A stretch of DNA of 17,537 bases, taken from contig DFWB01000010.1 in the NCBI GenBank assembly GCA_002380675.1, positions 1 to 17,537 of the forward strand, read 5' to 3'. The notes beneath the pieces are model-generated. The model ran no database searches. It saw only the letters and a program-made list of their open reading frames with translations, and had not been told where the DNA came from. This stretch comes from Akkermansiaceae bacterium UBA4145. GTDB lineage: Bacteria > Verrucomicrobiota > Verrucomicrobiia > Verrucomicrobiales > Akkermansiaceae. The translations under genes were made by a program, and so were the position numbers. This document shows, piece after piece, positions 1-7,130 of the stretch (position 1 is its first letter; every line of letters starts with the position of its first letter).

Positions 1-711
1 AAACTGGATAAACTCCATATTTGCGATTCGGGCGCCCGCGCGCCATGCCATCGCGATACCGTCACCTGTCGCAGAGTCCGGATTAGTTGTGTAGAGGTAG
101 ATTTTTCCGCAACCACCTGTGGCGAGAACGACCCTGTCAGCGTGGAGGATATGTACTTCCCCGGTTGCCTTCTCCAGAACGTAGGCACCGACAACACGGT
201 CGTCAGTGACGCTGCCTAACTTGTCGGTGGTGATGAGGTCGATGGCCATGTGATCGGCCAGGATTGTCAGACCCGGGGTCTTGTGGGCGGTCTCGAGTAG
301 CGATGAAGCGATTTCATGACCAGTCGTGTCCTTGGAATGCAGAACACGGCGGTTTGAGTGTCCGCCCTCCCGCCCTAGAGAGTAGCGATCTCCTTTCTGA
401 TCAAAGTCGGATCCCCACGAGACCAGTTCATCAATCGTTTGCTCACCCTCTCCAATGATGGCCCTGACGGCACGTTCGTTGCACAACCCAGCGCCGGCAT
501 CGATAGTGTCGCTAATATGTTTCTCCACGGTATCGCCCGGATCGCGAAGGGCCTCGGGTAGAACGGCAGAAATTCCTCCCTGAGCCCAAGCGGTGTTTGA
601 ATTCAAGACTTCATTCTTGGTGATCAAGGTAACAGATCCGTGTTCGGCTGCCTTGATCGCGAAAGAGAGGCCGGCGATGCCGCTGCCTATAACCAGAAAG
701 TCTGCTTTCAT
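1..711 (-). CDS. nadB: L-aspartate oxidase, N-terminal part (partial)
   Basis: FAD enzyme that oxidises L-aspartate to iminoaspartate, the first step of de novo NAD synthesis (partner NadA). Translating the reverse strand from ATG at 711 gives 237 uninterrupted residues that run off the window edge; family members are about 520-540 residues, so over half is missing. Visible are the dinucleotide-binding motif GSGIAGLS near residues 9-16, the NadB signature SNTAWAQGGISAV near 43-55, EGGHSNRRVLHSKDTTG in the middle, the second FAD contact LATGGCGK, and MEFIQF at the edge, where the family continues into a conserved HPT. The SNTAWAQGG block and the lack of an SdhA-type flavin-linking context favour NadB over succinate or fumarate dehydrogenase. 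It is divergent from nagB across a 100-base gap. A weak AAAGGA lies about 13 bases upstream of the start. Confidence 0.93.
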   Translation of the reverse strand, partial: MKADFLVIGSGIAGLSFAIKAAEHGSVTLITKNEVLNSNTAWAQGGISAVLPEALRDPGDTVEKHISDTIDAGAGLCNERAVRAIIGEGEQTIDELVSWGSDFDQKGDRYSLGREGGHSNRRVLHSKDTTGHEIASSLLETAHKTPGLTILADHMAIDLITTDKLGSVTDDRVVGAYVLEKATGEVHILHADRVVLATGGCGKIYLYTTNPDSATGDGIAMAWRAGARIANMEFIQF

Positions 712-753
712 TAACGGGAGTATCCTTTGACTCGAAAGGAGCGAAGAACAAGG

Positions 754-797
754 CGGTTATTGAGTTATTGGTTGTGGAGACTTTGTAAACCTTCTCA
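754..797 (+). promoter_or_regulatory. Possible nagBA promoter
   Basis: In the 100-base gap between divergent nadB and nagB, TTGAGT (760-765) is followed after 18 bases by TGTAAA (784-789), a weak sigma70-like arrangement that would start transcription near 797. A GGAG Shine-Dalgarno sequence lies at 802-805, six bases before the nagB ATG. The -10 match is poor, so this is only a candidate. No clear operator for a GlcNAc repressor was recognised. Confidence 0.25.
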
Positions 798-811
798 TAC
801 TGGAGTGAGAG

Positions 812-1552
812 ATGAATCTCAGTATTTTCCGAACCAAGACGAAGCTCGGCTCCGCTGCGGCGGCGGCTGGAGCTAATAAAATTCGTGAAGCTCTGGCGAC
901 TAGGGAGGAAGTTTCGATTGTGATGGCCTCTGCGGCTTCCCAGTTTGAGGTTATTGATGCCCTCCTGAGGGAGACAGGCATTGAATGGGACAGAATCGTC
1001 CTGTTTCATTTAGATGAATATATGGGTCTCGAAGGGGAGCATCCGGCCTCCTTCAGCAGATTTCTCCGAGACAGGTTTGTCGACAAATTGCCCTGCGCTC
1101 TGAAAGGCTTTCACGCTATCAATGGCTGCGCCGAGCCCGGATTGGAATGCGCAAGACTGGGAGTGATGATTGAGAGAAGCGACCCTGTGGTTGCATTTAT
1201 TGGGATTGGTGAAAATGGTCACATTGCCTTCAACGATCCGCCGGCAGACTTTGATACCGAAGCACCTTATATTATTGTGAAGCTTGATGAAGAGTGTCGG
1301 CAGCAGCAGGTAGGAGAGGGGTGGTTTCCAGAACTGAAATCAGTGCCCGAACATGCAATTTCGATGTCGGTAAGACAGATTCTGAAGGCGGAGAGAATTA
1401 TCTGCACGGTTCCCGATGTTCGAAAAGCACCTGCAGTGCGGAGTGCTGTCGAGGAGGAGGTGAGTCCTGAAATTCCTGCCACGATCCTGCAGCAGCACTC
1501 CGATTGCAGGCTTTTTCTGGATGATCCGTCAGCAAGCCTGCTCACGAGATGA
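812..1552 (+). CDS. nagB: Glucosamine-6-phosphate deaminase (NagB family)
   Basis: Cytosolic enzyme converting glucosamine-6-phosphate to fructose-6-phosphate plus ammonia, feeding amino sugar from GlcNAc catabolism or wall recycling into glycolysis. The 246 residues fit the NagB/6-phosphogluconolactonase fold (NagB is usually 240-270). Motifs seen: FHLDEY at 65-70, with the proton-transfer Asp68; GIGENGHIAFNDP at 131-143, with catalytic His137; LDEECRQQQVGEGWF near 158-172; and VPDVRKAPAV further on. Compared with E. coli NagB, the residue matching Asp141 is Asn and the one matching Glu148 is Asp, so this is a variant subfamily. The ATG has GGAG six bases upstream. Its stop overlaps the nagA start by four bases (ATGA), implying translational coupling. 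Function is supported by the adjacent deacetylase. Confidence 0.88.
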   Translation: MNLSIFRTKTKLGSAAAAAGANKIREALATREEVSIVMASAASQFEVIDALLRETGIEWDRIVLFHLDEYMGLEGEHPASFSRFLRDRFVDKLPCALKGFHAINGCAEPGLECARLGVMIERSDPVVAFIGIGENGHIAFNDPPADFDTEAPYIIVKLDEECRQQQVGEGWFPELKSVPEHAISMSVRQILKAERIICTVPDVRKAPAVRSAVEEEVSPEIPATILQQHSDCRLFLDDPSASLLTR

Positions 1553-2454
1553 GATATTTTGACCTTCAGGTGAACGGATATGCCGGAGTTGATTTCAATT
1601 CTAATACTCTGACGACAGAGGAAGCGAAGCAGGCCTGCTCCGCACTGGAGGAAGATGGGACCGAGGGAATTCTCGCTACGGTAATTACGGATTCGGTTGA
1701 GGCGATGAAGGCCAAAATACGAAGAATCGTGCGAGCGCGGGAGGAGGATGAGACCGTTCGAAGGGTGGTGGTTGGAATTCATATTGAGGGACCTTTCCTG
1801 AATACTGCAGATGGCTTTATTGGGGCTCATCCTCGAGATCAGGCACAGCCTGCTTCTGTAGATGTCATGAAGGATCTGATGGAGGCTGCAGATGGTCTTG
1901 CGAAGGTTGTGACGCTTGCTCCTGAATGTGACATGGGATTAGCCACCACTCGATATCTGGCGGAGCAGGGAGTGGTCGTGTCAGCGGGACATTGCGACCC
2001 TTCTATGGATCAGCTTCGGGCGGCGATCGACGCTGGCTTGACGATGTTCACACATCTGGGAAACGGCTGCCCTCAGGATCTGCCAAGGCATCAAAACATA
2101 GTAGGACGGGTGCTTAGCCTCTCTGAGAGTCTGTGGGTTTGCTTTATTGGTGATGGAATTCATGTTCCCGGTTTCGCTTTGAGAAACTATCTTAGGGCCG
2201 CCACGCTGGAGCGGTGTCTCATGGTAACCGATGCGATTTCTGCAGCACGCTGTGGGCCCGGCTGCTACACCCTTGGGGCCCGGGAGATTAAAGTCGGAGC
2301 GGATGAAGTTGCGCAATCTCCGGATGGTGCTCATTTCGTGGGATCGACTGCAACAATGCCAAAGGTGGACAGAGTCCTGCGGGAACTCGGTTTTAACGAC
2401 GATGACGTTGCGGGATTGTGCTATGAGAGGCCTCGCAGGGCGATTGGGCTCTGA
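1549..2454 (+). CDS. nagA: N-acetylglucosamine-6-phosphate deacetylase, short form
   Basis: Amidohydrolase that removes acetate from GlcNAc-6-phosphate, supplying the substrate of the overlapping nagB. Catalytic and metal-binding positions line up with E. coli NagA: Glu80 in HIEGPFLN, His148 in GHCDPSMD, His169 in FTHLGNG, His205 in GDGIHVP and the catalytic Asp228 in VTDA. GSTATM near 265-270 matches the conserved GST block. The protein has 301 residues against about 380 in E. coli. It begins directly at DLQVNGYAGVDFN, which equals E. coli DVQLNGCGGVQFND, so the N-terminal beta-sandwich strands (about 50 residues) are absent. The C-terminus also stops soon after the AIGL segment. No upstream start is possible without long overlap with nagB. 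Function is fairly sure from the active site; consequences of the missing domain are unknown. Confidence 0.88.
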   Translation: MRYFDLQVNGYAGVDFNSNTLTTEEAKQACSALEEDGTEGILATVITDSVEAMKAKIRRIVRAREEDETVRRVVVGIHIEGPFLNTADGFIGAHPRDQAQPASVDVMKDLMEAADGLAKVVTLAPECDMGLATTRYLAEQGVVVSAGHCDPSMDQLRAAIDAGLTMFTHLGNGCPQDLPRHQNIVGRVLSLSESLWVCFIGDGIHVPGFALRNYLRAATLERCLMVTDAISAARCGPGCYTLGAREIKVGADEVAQSPDGAHFVGSTATMPKVDRVLRELGFNDDDVAGLCYERPRRAIGL

Positions 2455-2539
2455 CGCATCCAAGGTGTCCTAGCAGCTAATGATTGGCTATTGGTGTTAG
2501 GTCAGTCAGGATCACTGATGAAAGGCAATCGGGGGAGTC

Positions 2540-3778
2540 ATGAAAATCCGCGAAAGAGTAAAATCTATTGGTCCAGCCATTATCGTGGCAGCAGTTGTGC
2601 TTGGACCCGGAAGTATTCTTGCGAGCTCGCGAGTAGGGGCTGAGTGGGGGTGGATGGGATTGCCATTTCTGGCTCTTGCTGTTGTTCTGATGGTTGGAAT
2701 GGTTGCGCTCTCGGCACGCCTTGGAGTGATTTACAAGGGAAGTATTTGTGAGGAGATATCGGATCGTTTGGGGCGTAAAACGGCCGTAGGAGTTGGGATC
2801 GTCCTCTTCGGGATAGTTGCCCTGTATCAATCAAGTAATAACCTTGCGCTAAGTGTTGGCTTGGAGCCTCTTTTTGAAGATGAGGAGGGAATTCTTCCGC
2901 AGGGATGGGTCATACTGCAGGTCCTCATTCTCTTGATAGCGAATGTGGGGATTATATCCTGTCTGTATCTGATGCGTTCACTCTATTCCGCCGTGGAGAG
3001 AGCGATGAAGATTTTGGTTCTTTTGATGATCGGAGCCTTTGCTGTTAATCTTCTTGCCGCTATGTTCAGCGACGCCCCTGAGCGGAATGCCTCCATTCCG
3101 GAGAAGCGCGATTGGCTTCCTGTAGTTGCGCTTGTTGGAACGACCTTTTCGATAGGGGGCGCCTTTTTTCAGAGTTATCTGGTCAGAGAAAAAGGGTGGA
3201 GAATGGAGAGCTTGCGGCAGGGAACGTTCGATTCTGCAATTGGAGTCGCGGTGCTAGGTGGAGTTTCAGCGGTGATCATGATTACCTCTCTGCTGATTTT
3301 TCACCGTGTTCCGGGTGTTCCTGAGAGCATCCAGATTGGGGACCTTTCCAGCCAGTTGGAGCCGTTGTTTGGTTCCGGCTCAAAGTATGTGTTCTGTGGG
3401 GGCTTCATGGCAGGAGCGCTGAGCTCTTTCATGGTGAATGCAGCCATAGGAGGAACGGTCCTCTCCGATAGCCTTGGGAAAGGAGCCAGCATGCAGGGGC
3501 GGTGGGCCCGTCATTTTACGGCCCTGGCACTTACAGTGGGAATGGTGGTGGCGATTTTTGGGATTATCTGGAAGGAAAGTCGTGATTCGCTCATGCTGGG
3601 AGCTCAGGCTCTGACGGTTTTTGGAATTCCAGCACTCGGTCTCGCGATGCTTTATTTAGCGACGAGGCCTGAGCTCACTGGGCAGCGAAGAGTGCCCGGA
3701 ATCCTAAAGCTTGTGGCGGGCGCAGGTGTGCTCTTTGCGGTGCTGCTTTCTGTCCGGAAAGTAGCAGCCTGGTTCTAG
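2540..3778 (+). CDS. Nramp-family-like membrane transporter with altered metal-binding motifs
   Basis: A 412-residue polytopic inner-membrane protein with about 11 hydrophobic segments. Its pattern follows E. coli MntH along the whole length: GPAIIVAAVVLGPGS in TM1 (residues 11-25), LVGTTFSIGG in TM6 (198-207), AGALSSFMVNAAIGG (TM8-like region), and LMLGAQALTVFGIPALGL near the end. The key Nramp metal ligands are changed: TM1 DPGN is GPGS (22-25), removing the Asp, and TM6 MPH is SIG (204-206), removing the Met. The fold assignment is good, but the substrate is therefore uncertain: a non-canonical divalent ion (for example Mg2+) or something else. It lies 85 bases downstream of nagA and is probably co-transcribed, so a link to amino-sugar use is possible but unproven. 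A GGGGGAG sequence ends only two bases before the ATG. Confidence 0.78.
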   Translation: MKIRERVKSIGPAIIVAAVVLGPGSILASSRVGAEWGWMGLPFLALAVVLMVGMVALSARLGVIYKGSICEEISDRLGRKTAVGVGIVLFGIVALYQSSNNLALSVGLEPLFEDEEGILPQGWVILQVLILLIANVGIISCLYLMRSLYSAVERAMKILVLLMIGAFAVNLLAAMFSDAPERNASIPEKRDWLPVVALVGTTFSIGGAFFQSYLVREKGWRMESLRQGTFDSAIGVAVLGGVSAVIMITSLLIFHRVPGVPESIQIGDLSSQLEPLFGSGSKYVFCGGFMAGALSSFMVNAAIGGTVLSDSLGKGASMQGRWARHFTALALTVGMVVAIFGIIWKESRDSLMLGAQALTVFGIPALGLAMLYLATRPELTGQRRVPGILKLVAGAGVLFAVLLSVRKVAAWF

Positions 3779-3787
3779 ATCCAGGCT
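3766..3787. terminator. Possible bidirectional hairpin between convergent genes
   Basis: Perfect 7-bp inverted repeat AGCCTGG (3766-3772) / CCAGGCT (3781-3787) with an 8-base loop that contains the stop codon of the Nramp-like gene. It sits between this gene and the convergent panC, where a shared terminator would be expected. There is no T-run on either side, so a canonical intrinsic terminator is not supported. Confidence 0.35.
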
Positions 3788-3802
3788 AAGGACTCTGGTG
3801 GT

Positions 3803-4639
3803 CTAGATCTCAATGTTGTCAATTAAGCGGACCTCATCGTAGATTACGGCGGTAGCAAGGAGGGCAGGTCCGGCAACTTTTGCCAGTGGAACAAGCGTTT
3901 CGCGATCGATGATCTCAAGATATTCAATTTCCATTTCGGATGGAGCGCTCTCAACAAGATGCTTGCGCGTGATCTTGAGGTAGACTTCAGGTCGGTGCTC
4001 TCCTGCTTCCCTGATATCCCGGGCACAAAGAAGAGCTCTATGGATGCGTGAAGCATCCTTGCGGTGCTCCGGTTTCAGCATGAGATTCCTCGATGAGAGG
4101 GCAAGGCCATCCGGTTCCCTCGCAGTTTCGACGCCATGTATCCGCACGGAAACACCAAGATCACGGACGAGACGTTTGATGATCGCAAGCTGCTGGTAGT
4201 CTTTCTTGCCGAAGATAGCGTCAGAAGGTCGCAGGGTGTTGAGTAGTTTCAGGACAACTGTGCAGACCCCTTCAAAATGACCGGGGCGGGTGCTCCCGCA
4301 CAAGGTGCGGGAGAGAGATTTTTCGATTATCGAGATTGAGTGATCGGCGGCGTAAAATTCTTCAGGAGAAGGAGTGTATACTGCGTCAACACCAAGGCTG
4401 CGGCAGAGTAGGAGGTCTGCTTCGAGGGTTCGAGGGTAGGTTGCCAGATCCGATGAAGAATTAAATTGAAGAGGATTTAGAAAAATCGAAACCGTGACGT
4501 TGCCCTCGTGCCCCGCAATCTCTCTTCCTCTTCTGATCAGAGCGGCGTGTCCCTCATGGAGAGCACCCATCGTGGGAACGAGAACCGACGGAGAGGGCTG
4601 ATCCAGTGGACGGTCGTCTAGTGAAGAAAACTGAATCAT
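3803..4639 (-). CDS. panC: Pantothenate synthetase
   Basis: ATP-dependent cytosolic ligase joining pantoate and beta-alanine to make pantothenate, the precursor of coenzyme A. The 278 residues match the usual length (about 280). Nucleotidyltransferase-fold motifs are intact: VPTMGALHEGH at 21-31 (the HxGH signature is HEGH), SIFLNPLQF at 51-59, YPRTLEAD near 68-75, GSTRPGHFEGVCTVV near 115-129, the ATP-binding GKKDYQQL at 144-151 and the KMSKS-equivalent LALSSRN near 179-185. It stands alone on the minus strand, with no panB or panD beside it. It is convergent with the Nramp-like gene and divergent from the first Skp gene across only 68 bases, so the two promoters must be packed into that gap. 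Confidence 0.96.
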   Translation of the reverse strand: MIQFSSLDDRPLDQPSPSVLVPTMGALHEGHAALIRRGREIAGHEGNVTVSIFLNPLQFNSSSDLATYPRTLEADLLLCRSLGVDAVYTPSPEEFYAADHSISIIEKSLSRTLCGSTRPGHFEGVCTVVLKLLNTLRPSDAIFGKKDYQQLAIIKRLVRDLGVSVRIHGVETAREPDGLALSSRNLMLKPEHRKDASRIHRALLCARDIREAGEHRPEVYLKITRKHLVESAPSEMEIEYLEIIDRETLVPLAKVAGPALLATAVIYDEVRLIDNIEI

Positions 4640-4707
4640 GGGAGATGACCTGTGAGAGGTTCTTGATTAGTGAATGAACTTGAGTTGAATGCGAGGAGCG
4701 TTAGTTT

Positions 4708-5385
4708 GTGGTAGCTTTGAACTCAAGAATTCTAGGGATGCTTTTTTGTGGAATTGCATGGGCGCTTGGGTCTGAGGCTTATGGGGAAGGTGTGACCGTG
4801 GAGGATGCGGAGAACTCGACTGGATTGGGACTTGGTCAGAAAGTAGCGGTGATCGGGGAGGAGAAAAAGGTGCGCACGGCTACTGTCAATATTCAGGAGA
4901 TTTTTCGCTCCTACCACAAGGTTGCGCACGCTGAAGGGGAAATTAATATTGAGCGGGCGCGGGTTCAGAAAGAGCAGAATCAGCAAGCGGTTAAGTTGCG
5001 GGCGATGAATCAGGTTCTTCGGGAACTGGAGTGTTCACTTCAGGGATTGAATGATTCGGATGTCCGGCGTCCGGACCTGGAGAGAGAAAAAGGGGTTCGA
5101 CTTCATGAGCGAGAGCGGTGGAAGAGGCAAAGAGCGGTAGCTTTGAAGGACAGCCATGCTGATATAAATCGGCGAATGGTGGCGCGCATGGAGGTTCTGC
5201 TGGAGGAGATTCGTGGTCTCGTCAGGTTAGAGGCTGAGCGTATGGGCTTTGATCTTGTCTTTGACATTGAGGGAACTGGTAGTTCACAGGTGCCATTTCT
5301 GCTTTTCGCTAGGGACGCCCATGACATCACACCGAGAATCATAAAGAAACTTGCAGAATCAGCTCCGCAGGGAGCCCAGAGGTAA
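4708..5385 (+). CDS. Periplasmic chaperone, Skp/OmpH-like (first copy)
   Basis: A 225-residue exported protein of the Skp/OmpH family, which forms trimers with long helical arms that hold unfolded outer-membrane proteins. The N-terminus has hydrophobic residues about 8-20 and a likely signal-peptidase I site after AYG near residue 26. There is no good lipobox at the Cys. The mature part starts the family body with VRTATVNIQEIFRSYHK, then a long charged helix rich in E, R, K and Q (coiled-coil arms), and ends with the beta-strand block LVFDIEGTGSSQVPFLLF and DITPRIIKKL. The GTG start at 4708 is preceded by GAGGAG nine bases away. It is followed by a paralogue and lpxD, the order known from skp-lpxD clusters of Gram-negatives; bamA is not present in the window. 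Confidence 0.85.
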   Translation: MVALNSRILGMLFCGIAWALGSEAYGEGVTVEDAENSTGLGLGQKVAVIGEEKKVRTATVNIQEIFRSYHKVAHAEGEINIERARVQKEQNQQAVKLRAMNQVLRELECSLQGLNDSDVRRPDLEREKGVRLHERERWKRQRAVALKDSHADINRRMVARMEVLLEEIRGLVRLEAERMGFDLVFDIEGTGSSQVPFLLFARDAHDITPRIIKKLAESAPQGAQR

Positions 5386-5450
5386 GGGCTTGGGGTTTGA
5401 CGGCTCGAGGTTTTTTCTCCAGACTGCCGCGACTCCGAAACGCCAATCAC

Positions 5451-6050
5451 ATGAATTTCAGCCAACTCCTTCCTGCCGCAATTACTCTTCTGCTCTTCTC
5501 CTTGTCCGCTACCGCGCAGGATAAGCTGAAGATAGCCACGGTAGATATGCAGACGCTTTTCAAGCAGTATCATCGTACTAACGCGGCCCAGAAAGAGGTC
5601 AATGTCGAGCGGGCGAAAATTCAGCAGAATAACAACGAGCGTCTCGAAACCATTCGCGCGCTCGAAGATGAGTTGCAAGGCCTCCGTAAGCAGCTGGATG
5701 ATCCTTCTCTGAGCGACAAGAGAAAGCAGGAGCTTTTCAAGGGGTTCCAGATGAAAACTCAGGAGGGTGTTGCGCTCGATCGTGAGCGTCGTGAATTCCT
5801 TCAGCGTCGAAACACTGCACTTAACGAAAAGATGGTTCAAAAGATGCGGGGAATCCTCGAGGAAATACAGAAGCTCGTGGAGGATCGCGCCAAGGCTGAT
5901 GATTATGATTATGTGTTCGACAAATCTGGTATGAGTACTTCGCAGGTTCCCTTCCTGCTTTACACCAAGGACGCCACGGATATCACCGCCGGTCTGCTTG
6001 TGCTTCTGAACAAGGATGCACCAGCGGCGCCTCCTGCGAGTGGAGAATAG
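5451..6050 (+). CDS. Periplasmic chaperone, Skp/OmpH-like (second copy)
   Basis: Second Skp/OmpH-family protein, 199 residues from ATG 5451. This start gives a clean signal peptide (MNFSQLLPAAITLLLFSLSA, cleavage near ATA|QD). An in-frame TTG at 5397 would add 18 residues with several Arg and is the alternative. Neither start has a strong Shine-Dalgarno sequence. The mature protein repeats the architecture of the preceding gene: LKIATVDMQTLFKQYHR, a long charged helical region with NVERAKIQQNN, and the C-terminal YVFDKSGMSTSQVPFLLYTKDATDIT block, parallel to the first copy. The two are clearly tandem paralogues that have diverged most in the coiled-coil arms. The protein is expected to be periplasmic and to assist delivery of outer-membrane proteins; lpxD follows after 40 bases. 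Confidence 0.86.
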   Translation: MNFSQLLPAAITLLLFSLSATAQDKLKIATVDMQTLFKQYHRTNAAQKEVNVERAKIQQNNNERLETIRALEDELQGLRKQLDDPSLSDKRKQELFKGFQMKTQEGVALDRERREFLQRRNTALNEKMVQKMRGILEEIQKLVEDRAKADDYDYVFDKSGMSTSQVPFLLYTKDATDITAGLLVLLNKDAPAAPPASGE

Positions 6051-6090
6051 GGAGCCCGATTAGGGCTTCTGGTTATAACACCTTCTGATC

Positions 6091-7125
6091 GTGGAATTTC
6101 GGATCGCGGAAGTGGTCGAGCTGGTCGGAGGGGCACTCGTTACGGGGCAACAAGATCGGGTCCTGAGCGGAGTGCGGACCCTCAACGAAGCGGAGGGGGA
6201 TCACCTGAGCTTTTTTTCCAATCCGAAGTATAGGTCCCAGTTTGACACAACTCGGGCAGGAGCGGTGCTGGTAACGCCGGACATTCAGTCAGGTCCGGTC
6301 GGGGTGGCCCTCATTCAAGTTGACAATCCCTCTCACGCTCTTGCTGCCCTTTCGGAAAAAGTGGAGGAGCGTAACCGGGGATTTGCGCCAGGAGTTCGAA
6401 AGGGCGCTCATGTCTCGGAGTGCGCAGAGGTAAGTTCTGAAGCCGCGGTGTACGCTGGAGCTGTCATCGAGGATGGAGCCACGATTGGGCGGGGTTCAGA
6501 AATTCGCCCCGGGGCCGTGATTAGCCGAGACGTCGTGATAGGAGAGGACTGTATCATTCATCAGAATGTCAGCGTGCGGGAAGGGTGCATTCTGGGAGAT
6601 CGCGTGATCTTGCAACCGGGAGCAGTAATAGGGTCTGACGGCTTCGGATATGAGTTTGTCAACGGTAGACACCACAAGGTGCCTCAGCTCGGGATCGTTG
6701 TTGTAGAGAGCGATGTAGAAGTCGGTGCTAACGCATGTGTCGACAGAGCTCGCTTTGGTCGAACGGTGGTTGGTGAGGGGACTAAAATTGATAATCTCGT
6801 CCAAGTTGGGCATAATGTCGAAATTGGCAAAAATTGTATAATCGTCGCGCTCTCAGGTGTGGCGGGTAGCTCGAAGCTTGGAGAAAATGTTACTCTTGCT
6901 GCCCAGGTTGGTATCAACGGCCATATTGAAATTGCAGATGGAGTGCAGTTGGGAGGAAAGTCTGGGGCTATGCAGAGTATTGATGAACCCGGCGTTTACA
7001 TGGGAACCCCGGCAAAGCCATTTAAGGAAGAGGTCCGGCAGTGGCGTGACCTCACCAAGCTCAGGGAAATGCGCCGAACTTTGAAAGTCTTGCGCGATGA
7101 GGTTGACCGCTTGAAGAAGGGCTGA
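6091..7125 (+). CDS. lpxD: UDP-3-O-acylglucosamine N-acyltransferase
   Basis: Third enzyme of lipid A synthesis; transfers a hydroxyacyl chain from acyl carrier protein to the 2-amino group of UDP-3-O-acylglucosamine at the inner face of the cytoplasmic membrane. The 344 residues match the family (about 340). An N-terminal uridine-binding domain (1-100, including LSFFSNPKYRSQF) precedes a left-handed beta-helix of hexapeptide repeats (roughly 102-300, such as VISRDVVIGEDC). The catalytic His241 lies in QVGHNVEIG, and a C-terminal helix (about 310-344) holds LTKLREMRRTLKVLRDEVDRL. The start is GTG with no clear Shine-Dalgarno sequence. Its presence implies an LPS-bearing outer membrane. The upstream Skp-like genes are the classical neighbours; fabZ and lpxA, common next genes, are not here. 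Confidence 0.96.
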   Translation: MEFRIAEVVELVGGALVTGQQDRVLSGVRTLNEAEGDHLSFFSNPKYRSQFDTTRAGAVLVTPDIQSGPVGVALIQVDNPSHALAALSEKVEERNRGFAPGVRKGAHVSECAEVSSEAAVYAGAVIEDGATIGRGSEIRPGAVISRDVVIGEDCIIHQNVSVREGCILGDRVILQPGAVIGSDGFGYEFVNGRHHKVPQLGIVVVESDVEVGANACVDRARFGRTVVGEGTKIDNLVQVGHNVEIGKNCIIVALSGVAGSSKLGENVTLAAQVGINGHIEIADGVQLGGKSGAMQSIDEPGVYMGTPAKPFKEEVRQWRDLTKLREMRRTLKVLRDEVDRLKKG

Positions 7126-7130
7126 ATAAG

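Noticed and set aside
264..458. 64-codon plus-strand frame inside the nadB region
   Set aside because: The minus strand encodes conserved NadB motifs throughout, so this is a shadow.
2502..2518. TCAGT/ACTGA inverted repeat upstream of the Nramp-like gene
   Set aside because: Only a 5-bp stem with a 7-base loop and no T-run; too weak to call an operator or terminator.
4640..4707. Promoter pair between divergent panC and the first Skp-like gene
   Set aside because: Promoters must lie here or nearby, but no -35/-10 pair with good match and spacing could be picked out on either strand.
5103..5840. 245-codon minus-strand frame across both Skp-like genes
   Set aside because: Shadow of two real genes with signal peptides and conserved blocks; the translation is rich in Leu/Arg/Ser with no domain.
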